Source: Runella defluvii
GTDB lineage: Bacteria; Bacteroidota; Bacteroidia; Cytophagales; Spirosomataceae
Direction of reading: 5' to 3'
Assembly: GCF_014195535.1 (NCBI RefSeq)
Contig: NZ_JACIBY010000013.1
Location: 124,001-188,000 of the forward strand
Length of the DNA: 64,000 nucleotides
The notes below the pieces were generated by a model that saw nothing but the letters and a program-made list of their open reading frames with translations, was not told the DNA's origin and searched no databases. Shown piece by piece: positions 54,172 through 61,401 of the stretch. The first letter of the stretch is position 1; every line of letters starts with the position of its first letter. Made by a program: the position numbers and the translations under genes.

Positions 54172-55194
54172 TTACTTGATGATAAGCGTATTTGTTTTTT
54201 TTGCGCCAGGTTCTTGGCCGCCGCGCAAAATGGTATTGCCATTAAATTTCTGGCTTTGGTCAACGGTCAGGCCATTTTCAAAATCACTGACGTCGATTTG
54301 ACCACTTTTGGCAAAGGCGTCGATGGCATTTTGGTACGTAACCAACCGAATAGCTTCGTCCGAAATGCCGTTGAGTTTCATCAAAACGGCCGTTTTTGGA
54401 ATCGCTAACGGGTCAGAAATCCCCCAATCGGCGGCGGAGTTGACCATGATGCGTTCGGGGCCGTATTGCTCCACGATTTTTACCATGCGTTCGTTGCTCA
54501 TTTTGGTGAAAGGGTAAATCGTAAACGCCGCCCAAAAACCTTGGTCGAGTACACTTTTTACCGTCTCTTCGTTGTTGTGGTCCACAATCACCCACGACGG
54601 GTCGATGCCGTGCTCCAATGCGATGGCCATGCTGCGCTCGGTGCCGCGCTTTTTGTCGCGGTGCGGGGTGTGAATTTGGACGGGCAACTGCGCCTTTTTT
54701 GCCAACTCCAACTGCATACGGTAGTATTTTTCCTCGACAGCGGTTTGGTCGTCAAACCCAATTTCTCCCACGCCTACTACCCCTTCTTTGTACAGGTATA
54801 GCGGCAATATTTCCATCACCTGCTCGGCCAAAGGCTCGTTGTTGGCTTCGCGGGAGTTGAGGCCAATCGTGCAGTAATGTTTAATGCCAAACTGAGACGA
54901 ACGAAAGCGCTCCCAGCCGACTAAGCTGCTAAAATAGTCTTTGAAGGTGGAAAGTCCTGTGCGCGGCTGCCCTACCCAAAACGCGGGCTCAATCAGCGCC
55001 ACGATGCCTGCGTCGCGCATGGCCTCGTAGTCGTCGGTGGTGCGGGATACCATGTGGATGTGCGGGTCAAAAAAGCGCATTCCCCGAATCAGGTCGCGGT
55101 GCGATTCCCAACTCAAGTCAGTGTGGGCGACTACCTCCTCTGACTCTTCAAAATGAGAGGGGTTTTGTTCAAGTTCTTTATGGTTTTGACACAT
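54172..55194 (-). CDS. eboB: EboB: TatD-like metal hydrolase
   Basis: A 340-residue TIM-barrel hydrolase of the TatD/amidohydrolase type. Metal ligands are visible: FFDPHIHMVSRT (H45 and H47), VGVGEIGFDD, PVQIHTPHRDKK, VIVDHNNEE and ADWGISDPLA. The N-terminal 30 residues are charged and not conserved in TatD. It overlaps the eboA 3' end by 17 bp, suggesting translational coupling. Its reaction in the ebo pathway is unknown. Confidence 0.9.
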   Translation of the reverse strand: MCQNHKELEQNPSHFEESEEVVAHTDLSWESHRDLIRGMRFFDPHIHMVSRTTDDYEAMRDAGIVALIEPAFWVGQPRTGLSTFKDYFSSLVGWERFRSSQFGIKHYCTIGLNSREANNEPLAEQVMEILPLYLYKEGVVGVGEIGFDDQTAVEEKYYRMQLELAKKAQLPVQIHTPHRDKKRGTERSMAIALEHGIDPSWVIVDHNNEETVKSVLDQGFWAAFTIYPFTKMSNERMVKIVEQYGPERIMVNSAADWGISDPLAIPKTAVLMKLNGISDEAIRLVTYQNAIDAFAKSGQIDVSDFENGLTVDQSQKFNGNTILRGGQEPGAKKTNTLIIK

Positions 55195-56056
55195 AGGTAT
55201 TCAGGTCGGAAAATTCAAGATTAGTCCACGTAATGTGGTGATTGTTAACAACTTTTTCTAAATGTGGATAACTCGCCAATAATTGCAAAGCGGGCTCATA
55301 GTTAGAATGAAAACAAGCCAAGGCGGCGGCTTGTTGGTCGTATTCAACGTCTGACTGAAACAAATGTTTCATATCTTCCAACAACGTTTCGTTCAAAAAC
55401 TTGGAAGTCAGTCGCCATACTTGAGGCGCTACCCACCGTCCTGCGGCCCAGCGTTCGTGTGCGAAATCAGAAAGCGTGAGTACGAGTTTTTCGTTGCTAC
55501 GCTCTTCCAACCCATAAATCAGGTGGAGCGGTTTGTCGTTGAAAATTCCCTTCAAAACCAATTGATTCCACGCCAATTCGGAAAAATGATGGTACGGATA
55601 GGGGTTACCCAAAGCAATGGCTTCATAAACCACGCCCATGTTGGAACGAACGGCATCGGTCGCCCTAAACAGCCATTGTTCGGGGTAGGCCAGAAGAGGC
55701 AACGCCGAATAAAGCGCCACCAACTCGTTCATTTCGGCCGTATCAAAGAGGGTTTCGATGTGGCGGCAATACGCTTCTTGGTTGGAAGCATCCAAGCAAC
55801 TCAACAACCACACGCGGCTGAGGCGTACAAAACTCCAGCCTTCTACCGAGAAACCTTCAATGAGGTTGTCAAGCTCAGCGGCTTGTTCGGGACTGGGTTG
55901 AACGAATCGTTTGGACAAAAACCGCGGGGCGGCCACAAAAGCGGTCATCAATTCGAGCGGGTGAGCGACGCCCTGTTTTTCGAGCCATTCCGACTCGGCA
56001 GTGGTGAGGTGGGTGGTTAAAATCTCCCACAACAAGCTCTTTATTGGTTCATACAT
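55178..56056 (-). CDS. eboA: EboA: metabolite traffic protein
   Basis: 292 residues from the ATG at 56056. A TTG-type frame extension to 56101 is excluded because the -7 box at 56091-56098 lies downstream of it. The protein is helical with no metal or nucleotide motif; YEPIKSLLWEIL at the start and FHSNYEPALQLLAS near the end fit the EboA family. It has no signal peptide. It is the first gene of the cluster and its product is of unknown biochemistry. Confidence 0.88.
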   Translation of the reverse strand: MYEPIKSLLWEILTTHLTTAESEWLEKQGVAHPLELMTAFVAAPRFLSKRFVQPSPEQAAELDNLIEGFSVEGWSFVRLSRVWLLSCLDASNQEAYCRHIETLFDTAEMNELVALYSALPLLAYPEQWLFRATDAVRSNMGVVYEAIALGNPYPYHHFSELAWNQLVLKGIFNDKPLHLIYGLEERSNEKLVLTLSDFAHERWAAGRWVAPQVWRLTSKFLNETLLEDMKHLFQSDVEYDQQAAALACFHSNYEPALQLLASYPHLEKVVNNHHITWTNLEFSDLNTYVSKP

Positions 56057-56090
56057 AGCATTCAGTCGTTCTTTGTTCAAAGACCCATGA

Positions 56091-56098
56091 CAAAGGTA
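56091..56098 (-). promoter_or_regulatory. Promoter of the ebo operon
   Basis: Read on the minus strand, TACCTTTG matches TAnnTTTG exactly, with a TTG at 56122-56124 as a possible -33 element 23 bp upstream. The predicted transcript start lies about 28 bp before the eboA ATG at 56056. The divergent moaC gene shares the remaining upstream region. Confidence 0.6.
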
Positions 56099-56285
56099 CA
56101 ATGGTAGTCAATGAGCGCAGACAATACAATGATAAAAATTAGGAAATCGACGTGTTTAGACTTTCTTAGATAACCACATAGGGAACCTAGAAGTTTTCAC
56201 AATAGGAATCATAAAAAACTAAGTGGTTTATGTGGTTAAAAAGAGAATCAAACCCTGTTACTTTGCATATAAAAACAAGAAGGGA

Positions 56286-56756
56286 ATGTCTCTTACTCAT
56301 TTGAATGCCGACGGAAATCCCAGCATGGTTGATGTGTCGGAAAAAGCAGTCACGAAACGCGTCGCCAAAGCGCGGACTATTGTGGTATTGGGCGATGAAA
56401 TCATGGATTTGCTCCAAAACGACGAAATTAATACCAAAAAAGGCCCCGTTTTTCAGACCGCGATTATTGCAGGAGTGATGGCGGCCAAGCGCACGGGCGA
56501 GCTAATTCCGCTTTGCCATCCGTTGGGGCTCGAAAACTGTCAAGTAGAAATATCGGTCAACGAAGCCCGCGAGGTCGTGATTGAATGTACCGCCAGCGTG
56601 ACGGGGAAAACTGGCATTGAAATGGAAGCGTTGACTGGAGCAAGCGTAGCTGCGCTGACTATTTATGACATGTGTAAAGCCATGAGCCAGCACATTATCA
56701 TCAAAGAAACCCGCCTTATTGCCAAAACAGGAGGCAAAAGAGATTTTATTTTGTAG
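56286..56756 (+). CDS. moaC: Cyclic pyranopterin monophosphate synthase
   Basis: 156 residues from the ATG at 56286. It makes the second intermediate of molybdenum cofactor synthesis. Family motifs visible: LIPLCHPLGLENC, GKTGIEMEALTGASVAALTIYDMCKA and the KETRLIAKTGGKRDF end with the catalytic lysine region. No other moa or moe gene is nearby, which is unusual. TTACTTTG at about 56260-56267 is a possible -7 element. It is divergent from the ebo cluster. Confidence 0.95.
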   Translation: MSLTHLNADGNPSMVDVSEKAVTKRVAKARTIVVLGDEIMDLLQNDEINTKKGPVFQTAIIAGVMAAKRTGELIPLCHPLGLENCQVEISVNEAREVVIECTASVTGKTGIEMEALTGASVAALTIYDMCKAMSQHIIIKETRLIAKTGGKRDFIL

Positions 56757-56797
56757 CGAAAAAAAAGTATTTTTGGTTAGGAAAAACATCCATTATC

Positions 56798-57034
56798 ATG
56801 ACTTTGGAAGAAGCTATTGTGTCAGACCCTGAAATTTTGGGAGGAACACCTGTATTTAGGGGAACGCGAGTCCCCGTCAAAAACTTGTTTGATTATTTGC
56901 ATCATGGAGATTCGTATCACGCCTTTTTGTCTGACTTTGATTATATCTCAGAAGAACAAATACAGGCAGTGCTAGATTTTGCTAAACGTAATTTTACTTC
57001 TCATGATACGTCTGCCCTTGCGAGTGCTGCTTGA
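56798..57034 (+). CDS. DUF433 antitoxin-like protein
   Basis: A 78-residue protein with the DUF433 sequence: VSDPEILGGTPVFRGTRVPV, LFDYLHHGDS, FDYISEEQIQAVLDFAKRN. It is a helix-turn-helix-like fold usually encoded just before a DUF5615 PIN-like toxin. Here the following frame at 57003-57062 starts like that toxin but stops after 19 codons, so the partner appears lost. It may persist as a stray antitoxin. Confidence 0.85.
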   Translation: MTLEEAIVSDPEILGGTPVFRGTRVPVKNLFDYLHHGDSYHAFLSDFDYISEEQIQAVLDFAKRNFTSHDTSALASAA

Positions 57035-57062
57035 TGAAAACCTGCCGTTTATTGATTTATAA
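57003..57062 (+). pseudogene. Stub of a DUF5615 PIN-like toxin gene
   Basis: An ATG overlapping the DUF433 gene by 32 bp opens MIRLPLRVLLDENLPFIDL and then meets TAA. LLDENLP is the invariant N-terminal motif of DUF5615 PIN-like proteins, including the first acidic active-site residue, and the overlap is the usual arrangement with DUF433. The rest of the about 110-residue toxin is absent, replaced by the terminator of the neighbouring gene. Confidence 0.65.
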
Positions 57063-57065
57063 AAA

Positions 57066-57094
57066 AATGGGCTGGTCGATAAGGCCAGCCCATT
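57066..57094 (-). terminator. Terminator of the TlpA-DUF3738 gene
   Basis: Perfect 10-bp arms AATGGGCTGG (57066-57075) and its complement (57085-57094), 9-nt loop, with a T-run on the minus strand. It lies 13 bp after the stop codon at 57108. Confidence 0.88.
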
Positions 57095-57107
57095 GAAGTT
57101 TGTGAGG

Positions 57108-58307
57108 CTATTGGTCTTTGATGACCAGCACTTTTATTTTTCGCTCGGCCTCAACTAGCTGCAATCCTATTTTCCTTAATTCTTGATGAATCTGTTTGGG
57201 ATTTTCATTGTACCAAGGAATGTCCAAATCGTACAAGCTTCCCAGACCTGTTTCGTCGATAACGGGTTTATTAATCTGACTTTCCAAAAAATCGGCAAGG
57301 GTCGCCACGCCCGACGCTTTCATGGATAATCCTTTTCCACTGTAACTTGAGGAGGGCTGAGTTCCTGCTTTCGATTCAATGAGATTAGCACCAGTATCTT
57401 TGATTTTCTGAAGAACTTTAACTGGACGAACCCTTTCCTCAATAGACGCTTGATACCCAAAATAGATTTCCAATTGTTGCTTCATTAGCTCAAACCGTTT
57501 GTCGCCAAGCTTTTCGGGTACGATTAAGTCAAAGCAGACAATGTTTTGCTTATTGTCCCACGAAAACTTTGAAGGGTCAGCTACTTCCAGCGCTGTTCGG
57601 ATGCCTGGCGGAAACTGGTGAGCGATTTCAAACAATGTTTTGGCAGAAACGTTGACCGCCACAATTCGGCGACCTTCATAGGGGCTTCCCCCGAGTGAAT
57701 TCGAGAAGGAGGGAAAACCTTCTTTGAAAGGCGTCATGGTGAGCTGATACGTAAAGTCGCCATTGCCAGAAAGTGGCAAAGAAGGGTCAAAATCAATGAC
57801 ATCTTTTTTCTCCCTTACACTCACTGCGTTGCCAGCAAGAATGTTCTTAATCAATTCTTCTGATACTTCGGAAGAGGTCGTGATGGCTCGTACAATCCCC
57901 GACTTATCAATGACTACCGTGTGAGGAATGGTGCGGTGGGGGAAAATTTTTGCCAACGCTCTTTTTTCATCAATCACAACGGGAAGGGTTGTTTTTCGTT
58001 TTTCCAAAAAACGTTTTATCCGCATTTCGGGGTCGTCCGTAATGGTAATGATCTGAAGGTCGTTGCGGAATTTGGCTTGAAGTTTTTCTAATTCTGGAAA
58101 CGATTGAATGCAAGGCCCGCACCAAGTTGCCCAAAAATCAAGGATGATAAGTTTGCCACTGAAGTCGTTGAGGGTCGCTTTGGTTTTCTCAAAATTGACG
58201 ATAGTTTCAAATGTCAGTTCAGGAGATTTTTTGCCCAGTAAAGATTCCGTTTGAGCAACTACATTCAACGAAACGGCCAGAAATACGAAGAGGACTAAAT
58301 GCTTCAC
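57108..58307 (-). CDS. TlpA-like thioredoxin-fold protein with DUF3738 domain
   Basis: A 399-residue secreted protein: a GTG start and signal peptide (MKHLVLFVFLAVSLNVVAQ), a thioredoxin-like TlpA domain (about 25-160) with the redox pair WCGPC in ILDFWATWCGPCIQSF, and a C-terminal DUF3738 domain (about 190-399) with VIDETGLGSLYDLDIPW. DUF3738 proteins are frequent in soil bacteria and lie beside sigma/anti-sigma genes; the role is unknown. It is the last gene of the unit that starts with the sigma factor at 61242. Confidence 0.85.
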   Translation of the reverse strand: MKHLVLFVFLAVSLNVVAQTESLLGKKSPELTFETIVNFEKTKATLNDFSGKLIILDFWATWCGPCIQSFPELEKLQAKFRNDLQIITITDDPEMRIKRFLEKRKTTLPVVIDEKRALAKIFPHRTIPHTVVIDKSGIVRAITTSSEVSEELIKNILAGNAVSVREKKDVIDFDPSLPLSGNGDFTYQLTMTPFKEGFPSFSNSLGGSPYEGRRIVAVNVSAKTLFEIAHQFPPGIRTALEVADPSKFSWDNKQNIVCFDLIVPEKLGDKRFELMKQQLEIYFGYQASIEERVRPVKVLQKIKDTGANLIESKAGTQPSSSYSGKGLSMKASGVATLADFLESQINKPVIDETGLGSLYDLDIPWYNENPKQIHQELRKIGLQLVEAERKIKVLVIKDQ

Positions 58308-58349
58308 GCGTTTTTATGGTATTATTTTAACAAGGTGGGATGGCTGTTT

Positions 58350-58388
58350 TAGCATTGAGGCTGGCTTTTTCGGCCAGCCTCAATGCTA
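58350..58388. other. Hairpin between the DUF4097-like and TlpA-DUF3738 genes
   Basis: A perfect 16-bp stem (58350-58365 and 58373-58388) with a 7-nt loop starts 4 bp after the DUF4097-like stop codon on the minus strand. No T-run follows, so it may attenuate or protect the upstream mRNA instead of ending the operon. Confidence 0.7.
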
Positions 58389-58392
58389 GGGC

Positions 58393-59418
58393 TTACTTTT
58401 TCTTTCTCAAATAAACATTGCCCTGCGTAGTGCGAAGCATGATTTTGGTTTGTGGCTCGTTTAGTACGTATTTTGGGAATGATTTGTCGCTGTCAAGCCA
58501 CGCATAAGACAAGCCATTGGTTGAGATAATGCTATTCGCATTCCATTCATTGCCATCCCATACATAGACGCTACTTGGAGCAGGTGCGGAAGCACTCGCC
58601 GCTGAGCCAGAAAAAGTCCTAGACTGCCCCCAGCCCGAAGAAGATGCATATCCGTTTACAGTTACGGTACGGTCACGGTCAGCATCTCGCTGGGCAATGA
58701 CAGCATCCAACGCGCGTTTTTCTTCTACCGAACCTTCGGTTTTGGTCGGTGTCGTGTAAGATTTCAAATCAAGGTCAGTAAACATATTGCCGTTGGCCGA
58801 TGAAATACTGAATAAAACCTTGGCTTTATCAGGAACGGTTACGTCCACATCATTGCCATACGTGACAATCGACGAAGGTTTATCGGGCATTTTATCGTTA
58901 AAAATTACCTTGATTTTTCCTTGCTGCGAATTGGCCACAATAGGGCCCGATACGTCGGTGAGCGTAATAGCTTCGTAATTGGTGTTGATTTCGAGCGGGC
59001 CTTCCATGCCAGATATACTCATTCCGTTTTCGTTACAAGAGCACGAATGGCGTTTTTTGACCGTAATACCCAATTCTTTTGGCACCCGAATTTTGTACAT
59101 CGTTTTACCTTTCATCACGGTGGTGATGGTAAGCGTGTTGCCATTGGCGTTGACTGATAGCCCAATGTTGGTATTGTCAACTCCTGTGGCCGACAAAGGG
59201 CGGAGTCCTTCGGCGTCTTTGGGTACAGAAGGAACATCTTTGGCTTCAATGATGACCTCATCGCCGTTGTAGCCTTCCATATCGAGTTGTTTGGCATCGA
59301 TGTTCATGACGAGGCTTTTGCCTGGGCCGCTAAACTTGGTCTTGAATACTTTGGCGTCTTGCGCTACTACGGTGGTTGCAACGACGAAAAGGGCTATGAA
59401 AAAAGAGGCTGTTTTCAT
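58393..59418 (-). CDS. Secreted DUF4097-like beta-rich protein
   Basis: 341 residues from the ATG at 59418 (signal peptide MKTASFFIALFVVATTVVAQ); the frame extends to 59499 but would then overlap the upstream gene. The middle is a series of strands (IGLSVNANGNTLTITTV, LEINTNYEAITLTDVSGPIVANSQQGKI, DVDVTVPDKAKVLFSIS) typical of the DUF4097/adhesin-like beta-helix. The C-terminus ends in NVYLRKKK. It is located between anti-sigma and TlpA genes, as often seen in these regulons. Confidence 0.75.
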   Translation of the reverse strand: MKTASFFIALFVVATTVVAQDAKVFKTKFSGPGKSLVMNIDAKQLDMEGYNGDEVIIEAKDVPSVPKDAEGLRPLSATGVDNTNIGLSVNANGNTLTITTVMKGKTMYKIRVPKELGITVKKRHSCSCNENGMSISGMEGPLEINTNYEAITLTDVSGPIVANSQQGKIKVIFNDKMPDKPSSIVTYGNDVDVTVPDKAKVLFSISSANGNMFTDLDLKSYTTPTKTEGSVEEKRALDAVIAQRDADRDRTVTVNGYASSSGWGQSRTFSGSAASASAPAPSSVYVWDGNEWNANSIISTNGLSYAWLDSDKSFPKYVLNEPQTKIMLRTTQGNVYLRKKK

Positions 59419-59473
59419 GGGATTGTACATAAATGTGTTAATGAAAAGAGTTGATAATGTGTTAATTGTCGGT

Positions 59474-60376
59474 TTACTCGGTAAGCATGGTAAGCTCATT
59501 CATGCTGCTTTTGGCTAGTGCCCTTACCGATTCATCCACGTTGGTGTCTTTTTGTAATTTATCAAAGACAGGCAAACTTTCACGAACCCTCATGCGCACT
59601 AAGGTTTCGATTAAGGTTGTTTGTTCGGTAGGCTCACTGGTTTGGGTAAGTTGACTTACCAGTACTTTTTTGACCTCGTCGGTAGGTTTAAACCGTTCCA
59701 ATGTTTCGATGGTCGATAAGCGAACGTTCAGACTTTCGTCGTCCCGCAAGGTGTTGATAAGCGCTTGAATCACGGAGGGTTTGGGGTCGTTGAGCGCGGC
59801 GGCGTAGTTGATGCCTTTGAGGCGTTCAGAGGCCGAATGGTCTTTCAATAATCCCAAAATAACCAACTCCTGCGTCATTTTCATCTCTTTCCGAAGCGAC
59901 GCAATTTCTTGCATCATGTTGGGATTCGATGATTTTGAGACGTTGGCCAACTCCATCGGGAGTTCGGTAGAAGTTTGAGGTTCTGCTTTTGTCTTTTGTG
60001 GAACCTCCGACGGCGTTTGTACGGCCACAGTGCGGTACTGAATTTCGACGGGGGCGGTTTGGCGACCTACCCAAAACGTAAGCCCTAGCCCTGCGACCGC
60101 TGCCGCATACCGTAAATAACTTTTCCACGGAGTGGGTTTAAAGGCAATTACTGTACGTTCGAGCATTTTTTCGCCTTGCAGGGCTTTGTAAAACGCATCG
60201 TCCATGTCTTTATCCGTATCGGCTTCGGTGCGTTGCAGTGCTTGCCAAACTGCTTGCAGCTCTTCCACTTCTTTTCGCAAAAGCGGGTCAACGGCCAAGC
60301 GTTGTTCAAATACAACCCGCTCGGCTTCGGATAAAAGCCCCAGCAAATAGTCGGTTATGATTTGTTCGTTTAGCAT
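59474..60376 (-). CDS. Anti-sigma factor-like protein with HEAT repeats
   Basis: A 300-residue protein: an N-terminal anti-sigma-like helical domain (about 1-75, ITDYLLGLLSEAERVVFEQRL), one membrane helix at about 87-104 and a periplasmic region ending in HEAT-type repeats (about 197-295, ALINTLRDDESLNVRLSTIETL). No zinc-binding HxxxCxxC motif is present. It would hold the sigma factor at 60724-61242 inactive. The 347-bp repeat-rich gap to the sigma gene is unusual for such a pair. Confidence 0.8.
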   Translation of the reverse strand: MLNEQIITDYLLGLLSEAERVVFEQRLAVDPLLRKEVEELQAVWQALQRTEADTDKDMDDAFYKALQGEKMLERTVIAFKPTPWKSYLRYAAAVAGLGLTFWVGRQTAPVEIQYRTVAVQTPSEVPQKTKAEPQTSTELPMELANVSKSSNPNMMQEIASLRKEMKMTQELVILGLLKDHSASERLKGINYAAALNDPKPSVIQALINTLRDDESLNVRLSTIETLERFKPTDEVKKVLVSQLTQTSEPTEQTTLIETLVRMRVRESLPVFDKLQKDTNVDESVRALAKSSMNELTMLTE

Positions 60377-60386
60377 GTTGTTGCTT

Positions 60387-60723
60387 TGTGGAGTTGGATT
60401 CTCCGTCTGTGGAGTTGGATTCTCAAATCCAACTTTTGTTGTTTACTTTTATTTTACTCGTTGTCGGGGTTTTGAGAAACCCCATCTCAGGATTTGAGAA
60501 TCCTGAGTCACGTGTGGAGCAGGATTCTCAAATCCTGCGTCTGTGCGTCTGTGGAGTTGGATTCTCAAATCCAACTTTTGTTGTTTACTTTTATTTTACT
60601 CGTTATCGGGGTTTTGAGAAACCCCATCTCAGGATTTGAGAATCCTGAGTCACGTGTGGAGCAGGATTCTCAAATCCTGCGTCTGTGCGTTTGTGGAGTT
60701 GGATTCTCAAATCCAACATTTGT
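60387..60723. repeat. 142-bp tandem duplication made of CTCA-loop hairpins
   Basis: Two near-identical 142-bp units (60405-60546 and 60547-60688), a partial third copy (60689 on) and a degenerate start (60387-60404). Each unit holds hairpins TTGGATT-CTCA-AATCCAA (60415, 60557, 60699), GGGGTTT-type (60466, 60608) and CAGGATT-type in both orientations (60488, 60520, 60630, 60662). All share the loop CTCA (TGAG on the other strand) and two T-A pairs, while the rest of the stems differ yet remain complementary. The gap holds no gene. Confidence 0.85.
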
Positions 60724-61242
60724 TTATTGATTACTGACATTCATGTATAAGTCTCGGAGCTTTTGCATGGCTCGGAAGACCCGCACTTTTACGTTTGGTA
60801 CTGATAACCCCAAACTTTGGCCGATTTCTTCGTAACTCATGTTTTGGAACCGACTCAGCAAAAGCACTTCGCGGTATTGGTCAGGCAACTGAGCCAGTGC
60901 ACGGTGCAAAAACTGATGTTGTTCTTCGGTTTCGTCGTAGCTATCGCCGATGTCTGCAATTTCAGTAAGGTCTGTATGGGTTGGATTTTTTTTGAGGTAA
61001 TCAAAGAACACATTGCGCGCAATTTCCAAAATCCAAGTCCTAAACGACGCACCTTCGCGGTAGGTATGCCGATAGCGTAGCATCCGTAAAAATACCTGTT
61101 GGGTAAGATCACGGGCGTTTTCGCGGTCGTTTTGGCGGTAGAGAAAGAAATTAAGGAGCGATTTTTTGTAGCGTTCGTACAAAATGGCCGCTTTGTCCAA
61201 ATCTCCTTGACTCACCGCATACATAGCCTGTTCGTCGGTCAT
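60724..61242 (-). CDS. ECF-type RNA polymerase sigma factor
   Basis: A 172-residue sigma-70 family protein with region 2 (about 20-80, with ARDLTQQVFLRMLRYRHTYREG and WILEIARNVFFDYLK) and region 4 (about 115-165, LAQLPDQYREVLLLSRFQNMSYEEIGQSLGLS and VKVRVFRAMQKLRDL). It directs transcription of its own regulon. The genes for a HEAT-type anti-sigma protein, a DUF4097-like protein and a TlpA-DUF3738 protein follow on the same strand. An AACCTTTG box at 61284-61291 may be its promoter. Confidence 0.95.
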   Translation of the reverse strand: MTDEQAMYAVSQGDLDKAAILYERYKKSLLNFFLYRQNDRENARDLTQQVFLRMLRYRHTYREGASFRTWILEIARNVFFDYLKKNPTHTDLTEIADIGDSYDETEEQHQFLHRALAQLPDQYREVLLLSRFQNMSYEEIGQSLGLSVPNVKVRVFRAMQKLRDLYMNVSNQ

Positions 61243-61283
61243 GCGCTGTTTGGGTTTTCATGAAGAGATTACTAGAGGAGGGG

Positions 61284-61291
61284 GCAAAGGT
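61284..61291 (-). promoter_or_regulatory. Candidate promoter of the sigma factor gene
   Basis: On the minus strand AACCTTTG fits the TAnnTTTG -7 box at seven of eight positions. It lies about 42 bp before the ATG at 61242. Confidence 0.3.
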
Positions 61292-61335
61292 TACACGGGA
61301 ACAAAAAAAATCTTCAAAACTTTTTTGCCAACAAT

Positions 61336-61380
61336 AACAAAAGCCTTTCGATGAATCCATTTCACCAAAAGGCTTTTGTT
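61336..61380 (-). terminator. Terminator of the carbamoyltransferase gene
   Basis: Perfect 13-bp arms AACAAAAGCCTTT (61336-61348) and complement (61368-61380) with a 19-nt loop, 21 bp after the stop codon on the minus strand. Confidence 0.7.
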
Positions 61381-61401
61381 GTAACTTATTGAAAGATAGT
61401 G

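Noticed and set aside
58350-58388. 16-bp perfect hairpin as an operon terminator between DUF4097 and TlpA genes
   Set aside because: No T-run follows on the minus strand, so it is listed as a hairpin only.
60387-60723. CRISPR array from regularly spaced repeats
   Set aside because: The hairpins are unevenly spaced, their stems differ, there are no unique spacers of constant length, and no cas genes are present.
60388-60730. Two open reading frames (60388-60639 and 60494-60730) with similar translated repeats
   Set aside because: They are translations of the 142-bp hairpin repeat units; the similarity is repeat-derived, and there is no ribosome-binding site or conserved protein.
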